Origin: Misgurnus anguillicaudatus
Taxonomy: Eukaryota > Chordata > Actinopteri > Cypriniformes > Cobitidae
Length of the DNA: 64,000 bases
Reading direction: 5' to 3'
Assembly: GCF_027580225.2 (NCBI RefSeq)
Contig: NC_073337.2
Location: 10,489,001 to 10,553,000, forward strand
The notes under the pieces were generated by a model that saw only the letters and a list, made by a program, of their open reading frames with translations, was not told the origin of the DNA and ran no database searches. Positions 11,908 through 22,990 of this stretch are shown piece by piece. The number at the start of each line of letters is the position of its first letter. Position 1 is the stretch's first letter. The position numbers and the translations under genes are program-made.

Positions 11908-13287
11908 TTAAAGGACTAGTCCATTTAAAAAAAAAATCCAGGCAATTCCCCCACCACCATGCCATCCAAAATGTTGATGTCTGTCTTTGTTCAGTCGAGA
12001 AGAAATAATGTTTTTTAAGGAAAACATTCCAGGATTTTTCTAATTTTAATGGACTTTAATTGACCCCAACACTTAACAGTTTAATGCAGTTTCAAATTGC
12101 AGTTTCAAAGGACTCTAAACAATCCCAAGCCAGGCATAAGGGTCTTATCTAGCGAAACGATTGTTATTTTTGACAAGAAAAATAAAAAATATGCACCTTT
12201 AAGCCACAATACGTCATCACATCAAGAGGTCACGAATGACGTATCGAATCTACGCCCCAATGTTTACAAGTGTGGAAAAAGAAGACCATTCCGACGTTGT
12301 TGTATGTCGAATGATACTAATTAATGTCTTTGTGTCAGTTTATTGTTTAAAATGGTCCGCAAATATATGTAACACGTGACCTTTCGCAATTACGTGAGGT
12401 CGCGCTGGCTTGTCACACAGCCGGAAGAAGAAGAGTGTCAGGGTTGTGCAGGAGACGAACCCAAGCGCAGACACAGGGTGAGGATAACACTGAAACTTTA
12501 TTTACAGAAAACAGGAAAACAAAACCCACGAGGGGGCAAAACAGCACTAAACAAGGCAGAGTACGCAAGAGCGACTGAACAATAAACTGAAGTAACAAAA
12601 CAAAGCAGGACTAGAATTAACACTAAGCAAACTATAGAATACAAACTTGACCTTAGAATACAGACAGTACTTGACTTAACTAGACTGAATAATGACAGCA
12701 ACAGACAGGAACAATACAAGACGATCACGCAATGAACACAAAATCACAAGGACTATAAATAGGGGAGAAAATAATGAGGACGACAGGTGACCATGATAAA
12801 ACAATCAGGATGAGAGGATGACAAGGGAGCGGGGTAAAAGTGACAGGACAAGGGAAACACGTGGTCTAATAAAAACTATACTAAGACCACGTGATCCCAC
12901 ACAAAACATAGTACTGTTAGAACTCTGCCATACAAAACTAGATATAGTTACCAACAAGATTAAGGCAGAGTCCTAACAAAGAGAAGTTGTGGTTTAAAAG
13001 TGGATATTTTTTAATTGTTCTTGTCAAAAATGACAATCGTTTAGCTAGATAAGACCCTTATGCCTCGTTTGGGATCGCTTAGACTTCTTTGAAACTGCAA
13101 TTTTAAACTGCATAAAACTGTTACGTGTTGGTGTCCATTAAAGTCCATTAAAATAAGAAAAATCCGAGAATGTTTTCCTCAAAAAATTTCTTCTCGACTG
13201 AACAAAATAAAGACATCAACATTTTGGATGACATGGTGGTGAGTAAATTATCTGGATTTTTTTTAAGAAAATTGACTAATCCTTTAA
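11908..13287. mobile_element. Long-inverted-repeat foldback element, copy 2, split by a solo LTR
   Basis: TTAA at 11908-11911 opens the left arm and TTAA at 13284-13287 closes the right arm. The arms match 3909-4818 closely (the gcgaaacgattgtta / tgacaatcgtttagc pair). The spacer is interrupted by the LTR at 12436-12978. Confidence 0.8.
12436..12978 (-). mobile_element. Solo LTR of a retrotransposon, 543 bp
   Basis: On the minus strand it runs from TGTTAGGACTC (12978) to CCCTGACA (12436), so it has TG...CA ends. A 5-bp target duplication AAGAG flanks it (12431-12435 and 12979-12983). On that strand a TATA-like box CTATTTATAG lies at about 12753-12762 and a polyadenylation signal AATAAA at 12497-12502, in the order expected of an LTR. 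No internal coding region is present, so it is a solo LTR left by recombination. The superfamily cannot be assigned from the LTR alone. Confidence 0.82.
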
Positions 13288-13839
13288 CTAAATGCACTTA
13301 TGTTACAGTGAGACAGTTTTTAATGCAAGACATGTTTTATGAAGCACTATACTTTGTAACGGTAAAAAAGCTATCACTGTAACAGTGGCCTTAAAAAGGT
13401 ACTAATATTTAGGCCTACCATTATATACAGATACACCTCTGAAGTAGAAATATGCAAGACTTGAAATGGTACAGACCCAGTGACATCCAATTCAGTTCAC
13501 GTGTCTGTGTGGGTGTCTTGAAGTTGTGTTTTTCTGTCTCTCTCTCTCAGTTGGATCTGTGTTGGGTGACTCATTTAGACAGTTCGGAACCGCCCGGTCT
13601 GCGCGCTCCGCTCGCTTGATTACGCGCGACTGGCGGGTAGGTAGGCTATCTGATCGCGCACCCGAGCGCGTGTCTTATCCGGAAAACGATAATCAGCATT
13701 CATCGTGTGCTCTGCTTTTAATGTTACAGAAGTGTTGATGATGTTGAATCAAGAGCTTCTCGCACTTTCTGTCTCTCACCAAGTTTAATTGCCTTTGAGC
13801 GCGCGCGCAACTGCAATTAAGATGTCACGCGCCCCCACG

Positions 13840-13888
<49 letters not shown>

Positions 13889-14883
13889 CTCAATGAATGC
13901 GGTTATTTTGGTCTGTGATAAAAGCGTAGATGTCCTACACTTTGCCATTAGTGTAATTATGTTGTTCATGCGAGGATGCATTCGTTGTACGCGCAGGTGA
14001 TTCCTCTCATGTAAATATCTGATCCACTAAAATCCCCCAAAATGCAGGCTGACAAGCGTACTAACACAAGCTAGTAGTCGTGTTCTTTTTAACTGTAGTA
14101 AAATCATGGTTAATTTTTGTAAGGGAAACGTCTTTTACGAAAAATAACGATGGTTTTACTACAATAAAAAACATGGTTAGAGTAGTAAAAAAAATTTTTG
14201 CTAATAGTAATCAATACACCAAAAACACTATGGTTACTAAAAACATGGTTAATTTTCGTAAGGAGTGACAAAAATGATCAAAAATAATTATTATTGCCAA
14301 AATAATTGTTTCATTGATGCCTTTGATCGTGTAAATCATGAAAAAATAAGTTAACAGATCAGTTCCTAAACTAATAGTGAGAATTTTGTCTTTATGGTAT
14401 GCTAATCAATTAATGTATTTAAAATGGGGTAATTGTTTGTCTGTAATGGGGTCAGACATGTTTATATGGACGATTGTGTAAGGTTATATAATATGTATGT
14501 ACTATTATAAACCATGTGATGTATGCAGATGATTTGGGTTTTTTTGTCCATATAGTGCTAGTCTTCAACAGATACAGAGGATTTGCTCCCAATATGGCTT
14601 AGATTTAGATTTTAAATATAGTGCCAAAGAGAGCAATGTTAGAAGCAGGGAGTTCAGGAAACTGACATTTCCTGACTTCTCTCTATCTGGGAATGTCCTC
14701 AAAGTATGTAATGAGGCAAATACTTAGGCACTGATGACCTGTCTGATGACAGAGATATCTAAAGACAGTATTGTACACTGTATGCCCAGGCTCAATATAT
14801 TGTATGTTTGCACTGGTTTCAAAAGTATTCACATTTAATACTCAGGTAGAAGTATAGATAATAAGGTTTAAAAAACTTCAGTA
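13288..14883. other. Non-coding DNA with a CpG-rich patch at 13570-13835
   Basis: Most of this stretch is AT-rich and unremarkable. The patch at 13570-13835 is unusually rich in CG and GCGCGC, and a CT microsatellite follows. It could be a promoter or CpG-island remnant, but I see no exon that would prove it. Confidence 0.3.
13841..13886 (+). repeat. (CT)n microsatellite
   Basis: An uninterrupted CT dinucleotide run of about 45 bp. Confidence 0.95.
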
Positions 14884-15480
14884 AAAGTTAAAGATGCAGT
14901 GTGTACATTTTAGCGGAATCTAGTGGTGAAGTTTGCGAATTGCAACGAATGGCTCAGTTCACTGATCACCCCTCACTTTTGAAACGCATAGAGAAGCTAC
15001 GGTAGCTTGTACGGTAAAAACATGTAATTGTCAGAGACAACTTAACTCTTTCCCCACCAGCGTTTTTAAAAAAAGTTGCCAGCCAGCGCCAGCATTTTTC
15101 ATGATTTTCACAAAAGTTTAATGCCTTCCAGAAAATGTTCTTCTTTAAATATATAAACAAACAATATATCAGATGAAAGAATAGACCCTCTGCTTTCAAA
15201 CAAAAAAATACGTCTCATCCTACCTTTATTAGTTCTCTTGTAATCACCTCTCAAACATGGGTAGGTTTCTTCAAAAACACCCAATTTTGAGCAAAAAGCT
15301 GAGATAATTCCATTTTTGGAATTAAAACATGGCGGCACAAAATGGCGGCTTCTATGTAAGGGGACCCTCGGTGTATGTAGATAAAACGTCTCATTCTAAG
15401 GTTATAAAAACATAACGGTTCATTATCAAAGGTCTTTATACACCCTTGACAATATAGTTCTGTATATTATTTTGAGATTA
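14884..15480. repeat. Fragments of two dispersed DNA repeats
   Basis: The stretch near 14890-15025 (gatgcagtgtgtacatttta and following) and that near 15040-15480 (starting cccaccagcgtttttaaa) look like pieces of common fish DNA repeats. Boundaries and family are uncertain. Confidence 0.4.
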
Positions 15481-15511
15481 AGAGATTTTTTTAAAAATTA
15501 CTTTTTAATTA

Positions 15512-15931
15512 CCACTTTTTAAAGGTCTTGGTCTCGTCTTAGAATCGACCTCATTTTTACTCTGTCTCGTCTCGGTCTCAGACAAAGAGGACTCGGAATT
15601 TTATTTCAAGACCGGTCAAGACCACAACTGATGGCACATCACGAATTCATTTTTTATCATTAATTTTAGGCACTTTATTCATGTTTGGCATGTGATGCTG
15701 GCATTGTTTAAGCATTGTTTAAGTTTCTCCCAATGACAATTTTTCTAATTTTATTACTAAAAACACCTGCATTGTGTTAGCCATGGAAAGTTCAGATTAA
15801 ATGTTTAAGTTGATTTCAGCTCTTTAGTGTTTGTTCACTTTTATTTGCTTATAGACAATGATAAATTCACACATATCTGCAATGCCTTTGATTATTTTAT
15901 TAACTTCTCTGATGGCATACATACACACACA

Positions 15932-15987
<56 letters not shown>

Positions 15988-16208
15988 AGAAATGCCTAAT
16001 CATATGCATATTCCACATTTTATCATAAGTGTTTAATGCAGTGACTTTCACTGGTCTCGGTCTTGACTTGGTCTCGACCCTTTAAAGTCTTGATCTCGGT
16101 CTTGACTTGGTCTTGACCCTTTAAAGTCTTGGTCTTGTCTCGGTCTCAGCCTGTCTTGGTCTTGGTCATGACTTGGTTTCGGTTTAGGTGGTCTTAACTA
16201 CAACACTA
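15512..16208. repeat. GTCTCG/GTCTTG-rich dispersed repeat
   Basis: Multiple short copies of ggtctcg and ggtcttgacttggtc occur at both ends (15520-15630 and 16040-16200) around a different centre that holds a CA microsatellite. The ends resemble each other, which suggests one transposed unit. Confidence 0.5.
15920..15984 (+). repeat. (CA)n microsatellite
   Basis: A CA dinucleotide run with one CG interruption near its start. Confidence 0.95.
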
Positions 16209-16434
16209 GCGGAGTGCACAATGTTTGAAAAACGCTTTGGAAAGTCGGGTCTATTACCAAAACACAATCAGCAGTAAGGGCCATGTCTACTAACTGACAT
16301 CCTTGCTGGGGTTGCGTATGTGTGGGGCGGGTCAATCAAAAGAAGATCCAGATTCTATTGGGGTAGGGGCGTGTATGTTTAGGTGATTTCAAATATTTAC
16401 ATTGGCTTTCAAACATTGTGCACTCCGCCTTTAA
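16209..16434. mobile_element. MITE with GCGGAGTGCACAATG termini
   Basis: Left end GCGGAGTGCACAATGTTT; right end AAACATTGTGCACTCCGC followed by TTTAA. The left TTAAAG is lost. A second, interrupted copy of the family spans 58274-59672. Confidence 0.75.
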
Positions 16435-16610
16435 AGTATCAACTCAAGCTTTTTACTCAAGTAAAAGTGTAAAAGTACTGGTTTTCAAAATTATTTAAAG
16501 TATAAAAGTAAAAGTAATGTATGGAAAAAAGCCATTAAGGACAAAAGCTTAGGCCGCACCACGGGCCTATTGTGCATTACCCCACCTTCTTAGAAAAACA
16601 ATGCCTAATT

Positions 16611-17705
16611 AAAGCTGCAAGCAGCGATGGAAGGGCCCTCGCACGCATATGCACCGCTACCCTATGGCATTAGTAAAGCAGTAAACCAGGGGGGTATAAA
16701 TTAAAGTGGGTAAATACAGCTGGATATTCAAAGGGAAACTGGTGTGCCACACCGCCTGTGTGCAGCAGGTGGCGCTATGATGGTACCTGATTATTGTTAT
16801 ATTGACATGTTCAGGCCGGGACCCTTATCAAACGTGTGAAGTCTGAAGCAGATCGGATAATGTATGCCTGAATTACAACAGCTTCCTGTTTCATGTCAAA
16901 ACATCTCACTTTGCCAGGCCGCCACGGACACGCACTTCAACGAAAAGTCAAGATCTTCGCAATTTATCACGGCAAAGGGCTTAACATCAGTCTGACCAAA
17001 TATGATGATGATTTGATTAAATCTCTAAGAGTAGTAAATCACAGCGTAAAACATGGCATTTCCTGCTACCTCTAGGTGGCGCTAGGACTGAAGCTGAATA
17101 TTGGCATTGAAATGTGTTCAGGCCGAGACTCTTATCAAACATGTGAAGTGTGGGGCAGATTGGACATTGTATGCCTGAGTTAGAACAACTTCCTGTTTCA
17201 TGGCGAAAACGCTGAATTTTGTCAGGCCGCCACGGACACACCCTCCAACGAAAAGTCAAAAGCTCCGCAATTTAACATCGCAAAGGCCTTTAGATCAGAT
17301 TGACCAAATATGATGACAATCTGATAAAATCTCTAGGAGAAGTTCGTTAAAGTACGAAGGCTGGAAATGACAAATTTTGCACAGAAATCACAGCGAAAAA
17401 TCAAAATGGCCGACTTCCTGTGGGGTTTAGAGCTTCGCTCCAAGAGACTTTTTTGTAGGTCTTGGGGTGATACATGATCCTACCAAATTTCGTATCTGTA
17501 CGTTTTTCGTAGTGGGGGGGCTGTTCTTTTGAAATTTTGCAGGTGGCGCTATTGAGCCATTTCTACACGCCCACTTCTGGCGCCTATGCCACATGTAAAT
17601 TTTCGCCACTTCTGACGTGTTTGCAAAATTTCATGAGTTTTCGAGTATGTTTAGGCCCTCAAAAATGCGATTCACTTTGGAGAAGAAACGGAATAATAAT
17701 AATAA
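16611..17705 (+). mobile_element. Non-autonomous Helentron-type repeat, array copy 1 (diverged subfamily)
   Basis: It starts AGCTGCAAGCAGCGATGG and GGGCCCTCGCACG like the next copies and ends in an (AAT)n tract. Its interior differs, with two related blocks of about 300 bp (caggccgccacggacac occurs at 16916 and 17223). It has no coding capacity. Confidence 0.6.
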
Positions 17706-19779
17706 ATATAGCTGCAAGCAGCGATGGCGGGCCCTCGCACGTTTTTTTACCGCTACACGGTGCGTCCGAGAAAACGATGCACGGCGGGCAAGGGCATCAA
17801 GTGGGTAAAATATCAGTGGGCTATTTAATGTTGTTTCTGAGCCATTTGGGGACTGTAGGTAAAAGAAACCCCACATTTTAGACAAACAGGGGCACTAGTG
17901 AGCCACTTAAGAGACACGCCTATGTCTGACCTTTTTGTCAACACTTAACAGCCGAAAACTCTGATGTGTGTGCCAAATTTAAAGTTCAACTAAGCACGCC
18001 AAGAGCCTTAAACATGCCTGAAATTAAAGTGAAGTTTGACGCGTTGCCATGAGAACAGCGTTCGAGATGTCTAAAATTCCTTCGCAATTTATCATCTACA
18101 ATGTCTCGGCATCATGTTGACCACTTCTGGTGTCAATCGCATGAAAATCCTAGAAGGAGTATTTAAAGGTTCACTGCATGTAACTGTCAGCCTTAAATAT
18201 GTGTAAAAATGAAAGTAAAGTTTGATGCATTGCCATGGGAACAGCGTTTGAGATATCATAATCCCTTCGCAATTTATCATCTACAATGTCTCGGCATCAT
18301 GTTGACCACTTCTGGTGTCAATCGCATGAAAATCCTAGAAGGAGTATTTAAAAGTTAACTGTATGAAAGGCTTAAATATGCCTTTAAAATGAAAGTAAAG
18401 TTTGATGCATTGCCATGGGAACAGCGTTTGAGATATCAAAAATCCCTTCGCAATTTATCATCTACAATGTCTCGGCATCATGTTGACCACTTCTCGTGTA
18501 AATCGCATGAAAATCCTAGAAGGAGTATTTAAAAGTTAACTGTATGGAACTGAAAGGCTTAAATATGCCTTTAAAATGAAAGTAAAGTTTGACGCGTTGC
18601 CATGGGAACAGCGTTTGAGATATCAAAAATCCCTTCGCAATTTATCATCTACAATGTCTCGGCATCATGTTGACCACTTCTCGTGTAAATCGCATGAAAA
18701 TCCTAGAAGGAGTATTTAAAAGTTAACTGTATGGAACTGAAAGGCTTAAATATGCCTTTAAAATGAAAGTAAAGTTTGACGCGTTGCCATGGGAACAGCG
18801 TTTGAGATATCAAAAATCCCTTCGCAATTTATCATCTACAATGTCTCGGCATCATGTTGACCACTTCTCGTGTAAATCGCATGAAAATCCTAGAAGGAGT
18901 ATTTAAAAGTTAACTGTATGGAACTGAAAGGCTTAAATATGCCTTTAAAATGAAAGTAAAGTTTGACACGTTGCCATGGGAACAGCGTTTGAGATATCAA
19001 AAATCCCTTCGCAATTTATCATCTACAATGTCTCGGCATCATGGTGACCACTTTTGGTGTCAATCGCATGAAAATCCTAGAAGGAGTATTTAAAAGAACA
19101 TTGCATGGAACTTTCAAAAAAATCCAGCTTTGTGACTGACACACTTCCTGGCGCCTGGTGGTGGCGCTATACCCGAGACTCACAATAGGCACATCGATGC
19201 GATCGGAATCTTCAGATGAACAAACACCCCGCGTGTCATTACAATAAGACATTTTTTGCTTTAGATATTAGACACTTCCTGTTTCTCTGATTTCGCCACA
19301 ACTTTGTCGGCTCGCCATGGCAGAACCGTTCGAGATATCAAAAATCCCTTCGCAATTTAGCAAGTCCAATGTCTCGACATCATGTTCACCACTTTTGGTG
19401 TCAATCGCATGCATCCTCTAGGAGGAGTATTCAAAAGTTCAACGCATGCATTTTTTAAACAATCCAAAATAGCTGACTTCCTGTTGGGCGGAGCTTAAAT
19501 GTTAGAGGGCGAAAGTTGTTCGGGTCGATGAGATCTATATGCGTACCAACTCTCGTACATGTGCGTACATGTTTGCACGATCTGTGCATCAATGTTTTAT
19601 TTTGCATTACAGGGGGCGCTACAGAGCCCCCGTGCCACGCCCGTGTTCCAGCCTTTGCCCGTTTGCAATGACGGACGACTCTGACGTCTGTGCCAAATTT
19701 CAAGAGTTTTCGAGTATGTTAAGGCACCCAAAATGCCCAAAAGTGTTAAAAAAAAAAAAAAAAAAAAAAATAATAATAA
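17706..19779 (+). mobile_element. Non-autonomous Helentron-type repeat, array copy 2
   Basis: The 5' end is ATATAGCTGCAAGCAGCGAT, followed by the GGGCCCTCGCACG block. The 3' part ends in poly-A/(TAA)n without the hairpin tail. The interior carries six tandem units of about 180-190 bp (next entry). It directly abuts copy 3. The block resembles the inverted complement of the family's 3' end (GGGCCCGAGCACCG), the sub-terminal inverted repeat arrangement known for Helentron-derived interspersed elements. Confidence 0.7.
18021..19130 (+). repeat. Six tandem units of about 185 bp
   Basis: Each unit contains gaaagtaaagtttgacgc, ttgccatgggaacagcg, tcccttcgcaatttatcatc and catgttgaccacttct. Starts fall near 18021, 18208, 18390, 18574, 18763 and 18950. 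Other copies of the element carry about three units, so this copy has expanded. Confidence 0.85.
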
Positions 19780-21282
19780 ATATAGCTGCAAGCAGCGATG
19801 GCGGGCCCTCGCACGTTTTTTTTACCGCTACACGGTGCCTCCGAAAAAACGATGCACGGTGGGCAAGGGCATCAAGTGGGTAAATATCAGTGGACTATTT
19901 CATGTTGCTACTGATCCATTTAGGTACTGTAGGTAAAAGAAACCCCACATTTTAGACAAACGGGGGCGCTAGTGAGACACTAAATAGACACACCTTTTTC
20001 TGACCTTTTTGTCAACACTTAACAGCCGACAACTCTGATGTGTGTGCCAAATTTAAATTTAATCTAAGCACGCCAAGAGCCTTAAATATGCCTGAAATAA
20101 AAGTAAAGTTTGACGTGTTGCCATGGGAACAGCGTTCGAGATGTCAAAAATCCTTCGCAATTTAGCATCTACAATGTCTCAGCATCATGTTGACCACTTC
20201 TGGTGTCAATAACATTATTTACCTAGAAAGAGTATTTAAAAAAACATCGCATGCAACTGTAATGCTTAAATAAGCCTTTAAAATGAAAGTAAAATTTGTT
20301 GCGTTGCCATAGGAACAACATTCGAGATATCAAAAATCCCTTCGCAATTTATCATCTACAATGTCTCAGCATCATGTTGACCACTTTTGGTGTCAATCGC
20401 ATGAATATCCTAGAAGGAGTATTTAAAAGTTCACTGCATGAAACTGTAAGGCTAAATATGCCTTTAAAATGAAAGTAAAGTTTGACAGGTTGCCATGGGA
20501 ACAGCGTTCGAGATATCAAAAATCCCTTCGCAATTTATCATCTACTATGCCTCAGCATCATGTTGACCACTTTTGGTGTCAATTGCATGATTTTTCTAGA
20601 AGGAGTACTTAAAAGAACATTGCCTGGAACTGTCAAAAAAATCCAGCTTTGTAAATGACACACTTCCTGCCGCCTGGTGGTGGCGCTATACCCAGGAGTC
20701 ACAATAGGCGCATCGATGCGATCGGAATCTTCAGACGAACAAACACCCCGTGTGTCATCACAATAAGATATTTTTTGCCATAGATATTAGACACTTCCTG
20801 TTTCTCTGATTTCACCATGACTTTGCCGCTTCGCCATGGCAACACCGTTCGAGATATCAAAAATCACTTCGCAATTTAGCAAGTCCAATGTCTTGACATC
20901 ATGATCACCACGTTTGGTGTCATTTGCATGAATCCCCTAGGAGGAGTATTCAAAAGTTCACGGCATGCATTTTTTAAACAATCCAAAATGGCGGACTTCC
21001 TGTTGGGCGGAGCTAAAATGTTAGAGGGCGAAAGTTGTTCGGGTCGATGAGATCTATATGTGTACCAACTTTCGTAAATGTGCGTACATGTTTGCCCGAT
21101 CTGCGCACTCCTGTTTGTTTTTGCATTACAGGGGGCGCTACAGAGCCCCGTGCCACGCCCGTGTTCCAGCCTTTGCCCGTTCGCAATGACGGACGACTCT
21201 GACGTCTGTGCCAAATTTCAAGAGTTTTCGAGTATGTTAAGGCACCCAAAATGCTCAAAAGTGTTAAAAAAAATAAAAATAA

Positions 21283-21313
<31 letters not shown>

Positions 21314-21473
21314 TAAATCCGAGCAAAAACAATAGGGCTTCGCACCTTTCGGTGCAGGCCATTCTGGCCTGCTCCTCGGTGCTCGGGCCCTAATAAATTC
21401 GAGCAAAACCAATAGGGCTTCGCACCTTTCGGTGCAGGCCATTCTGGCCTGCTCCTCGGTGCTCGGGCCCTAA
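19780..21473 (+). mobile_element. Non-autonomous Helentron-type repeat, array copy 3, with two tandem 3' tails
   Basis: It starts ATATAGCTGCAAGC, has three internal units (near 20093, 20285 and 20466), a poly-A/(TAA) tract, then the complete 3' tail (21319-21393) ending GGGCCCTAA. A second nearly identical tail follows (21398-21473). The tail contains two small hairpins, GCACCTTTCGGTGC and AGGCCATTCTGGCCT. Confidence 0.72.
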
Positions 21474-22990
21474 ATATAGCTGCAAGCAGCGATGGCGGGC
21501 CCTCGCACGTTATTTTACCGCTACACGGTGCCTTCGAGAAAATGATGCACGGTGGGCATGTGCATCAAGTGGGTAAATATCAGTGGAATATTTCATGTTG
21601 CTACTGACCCATTTAGGTACTGTAGGTAAAAGAAACCCCATATTTTAGACAAACGGGGGCGCTAGTTAGCCACCAAATAGACACGCCTTTATCTGACGTT
21701 TTTGTCAACACTTTACAGCCAAAAACTCTGATGTGTGTGCCAAATTTAAAGTTCAACTAAGCACGCCAAGAGCCTTAAACATGCCTGAAATTAAAGTAAA
21801 GTTTGACGTGTTGCCATGGGAACAGCGTTCGAGATGTCAAAAATTCCTTCGCAATTTATCATCTACAACGTCTCGGCATCATGTTGACCACTTCTGGTGT
21901 CAATCATATTATTTCCTCAGGAGGAGTATTTAAAAGTTTACCGCATGCAGCAGTAAGGTTTAAATATGCCGTAAAAATGAAAGTAAAGTTTGACAGGTTG
22001 CCATGGGAACAGCGTTTGAGATATCAAAAATCCCTTCGCAATTTATCATCTACAATGTCTCGGTATCATGTTGACCACTTCTCGTGTCAATCGCATGAAA
22101 ATCCTAGAAGGAGTATTTAAAAGTTAACTGCATGAAACTGAAAGGCTTAAATATGCCTTTAAAATGAAAGTAAAGTTTGACGCGTTGCCATGGGAACAGC
22201 GTTTGAGATATCAAAAATCCCTTCGCAATTTATCATCTACAATGTCTCTGCATCATGTTGACCACTTTTGGTGTCAATCGCATGAAAATCCTAGAAGGAG
22301 TATTTAAAAGAACATTGCATGGAACTTTTAAAAAAATCCAGCTTTGTGACTGACACACTTCCTGGCGCCTGGTGGTGGCACTATACCCGGGAGTCACAAT
22401 AGGCACATCGATGCGATCGGAATCTTCAGACGAACAAACACCCCGCGTGTCATTACAATAAGACATTTTTTGCCTTAGATATTAGACACTTCCTGTTTCT
22501 CTGATTTCGCCACAACTTTGTCGCCTCGCCATGGCAGAACCGTTCGAGATATCAAAAATCCCTTCGCAATTTAGCAAGTCCAATGTCTCGACATCATGAT
22601 CACCACGTTTGGTGTCAATCCCATGAATCCCCTGTGAGGAGTATTTAAAAGTTCACCGTATGCATTTTTTAAACAATCCAAAATAGCCGACTTCCTGTTG
22701 GGCGGAGCTAAAATGTTAGAGGGTGAAAGTTGTTCGGGTCGATGAGATCTATATGCGTACCAACTCTCGTACATGTGCGTACATGTTTGCCCGATCTGTG
22801 CCCCAATGTTTGTTTTTGCATTACAGGGGGCGCTACAGAGCTCTCTTGCCACGCCCGAGTTCCAGCCTTTGATGGGTCCTAATGGCCGACGACTCTGACA
22901 TCTCTGCCAATTTTCAAGAGTTTTTGAGCATGTTAAGGCCCCCAAATTGCCCCGAAACGTAAAAAAATAATAATAAAAAAAAAAATAATA
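21474..22990 (+). mobile_element. Non-autonomous Helentron-type repeat, array copy 4
   Basis: Its ATATAGCTGCAAGC start lies immediately after the TAA of copy 3, without spacer. It carries three internal units (near 21785, 21978 and 22168) and ends in an A-rich/(AAT)n tract without the hairpin tail. Confidence 0.7.

Noticed and set aside
12376..12728. Open frames within the solo LTR
   Set aside because: The LTR structure (TG...CA, TATA, polyadenylation signal, 5-bp duplication) explains the segment; the frames are short and antisense to each other.
15824..16051. Open frames over the CA microsatellite
   Set aside because: Both strands give low-complexity His/Thr or Cys/Val runs; no gene.
18021..19130. 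CRISPR-like regularly spaced repeats
   Set aside because: Units are about 185 bp and repeat throughout without unique spacers, in a vertebrate genome; they are tandem units of a transposon.
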